Below the pieces are notes generated by a model. That model was given only the letters and a program-made list of their open reading frames with translations, had not been told where the DNA came from and did no database searches. A DNA stretch of 64,000 nucleotides. Source: Leptospira soteropolitanensis. Lineage in GTDB: Bacteria > Spirochaetota > Leptospiria > Leptospirales > Leptospiraceae. The translations under genes and the position numbers were made by a program. The stretch is taken from NCBI RefSeq assembly GCF_026151655.1, contig NZ_JAMQPN010000007.1, positions 157,647 to 221,646 of the forward strand, written 5' to 3'. This document shows positions 63,860-64,000 of the stretch, one piece after another (position 1 is the stretch's first letter; every line of letters starts with the position of its first letter).

Positions 63860-64000
63860 AGATCATTTGTGGCTTTAACAAAAATTTCTTTAGTTACGTT
63901 TTGATTTATGGATCCAAGATTTTTTTTGGATTCAAATTGTTTTTGAAGCATAGTATCTGTAATCAATTTCGGTTAACGGATGTGATTCGGTTACATTTTA

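Noticed and set aside
63763..63966. 67-codon minus-strand frame at the right end
   Set aside because: It overlaps the end of the chemoreceptor gene and has no ribosome site or protein-like composition.

Overview
The window looks like a chromosomal segment of a Leptospira species, probably from the saprophytic (L. biflexa-like) side of the genus. This is an inference from gene content and style: moderate-to-low GC, LL-diaminopimelate aminotransferase (DapL), a bactofilin, DUF342/FapA, 7TM-DISM sensors with SpoIIE phosphatase output, many TTG starts, and predicted lipoproteins with loose spirochaete-type lipoboxes. No rRNA, tRNA, CRISPR array, insertion sequence or phage gene was recognised.

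Layout. 1-8.4 kb: a truncated MBOAT O-acyltransferase and signal peptide peptidase SppA (minus), an aldose-epimerase-like protein, a small HTH protein, a LOG-family protein, ribosomal protein L28, endonuclease III, and a UbiA prenyltransferase with UbiX (plus). Three convergent genes overlap their neighbours antisense here. 8.4-17.8 kb: pyrB, DUF2203 and dapL form a tight run. They are followed by two unknown secreted proteins, a Fis-type regulator, rho, rpmE, an IscU-like/pentapeptide-repeat fusion, a STAS protein and a lipoprotein. 17.8-27.9 kb (minus): a five-gene run (7TM-SpoIIE phosphatase, SAM methyltransferase, TrmH-type RNA methyltransferase, glycosyltransferase, FapA), then citrate synthase and a large lytic transglycosylase. 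27.9-33.7 kb (plus): two unknown proteins, bactofilin, pdxA, a small membrane protein, a DegT aminotransferase and an anchored protein. 33.7-39.2 kb (minus): the 2-oxoglutarate dehydrogenase operon in the order E2-E3-E1, closed by a clear hairpin terminator.

39.3-49.3 kb is more accessory in character: a gamma carbonic anhydrase, a cluster of hairpins that looks like a small repeat element, a lipoprotein, an Aer-like PAS chemoreceptor, a GAF-GAF-SpoIIE phosphatase, and a nitrite-reduction cluster. That cluster holds an AniA-like copper nitrite reductase with a fused cytochrome c, a NirV-like protein and a Sco protein. It is preceded by a near-perfect Crp/Fnr-type box at an ideal distance from a -10 element. 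49.3-64 kb: a short-chain dehydrogenase, a metallo-beta-lactamase-fold protein, a 7TM-DISM hybrid kinase, and an ECF41 (SigJ-type) sigma factor with an NDH-2-like flavoprotein. The flavoprotein promoter matches the ECF41 consensus. The window ends with an OmpA-like protein, malate:quinone oxidoreductase, a membrane metallophosphoesterase and two chemoreceptors.

How it fits together: citrate synthase, 2-oxoglutarate dehydrogenase, malate:quinone oxidoreductase, an NDH-2-like protein, the UbiA/UbiX pair and nitrite reductase describe a respiratory metabolism feeding a quinone pool, with an option to use nitrite. Three chemoreceptors, two SpoIIE phosphatases, a STAS protein, a hybrid kinase and an ECF sigma factor make the second half rich in signalling. 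All functions are read from sequence motifs; no database search was run.
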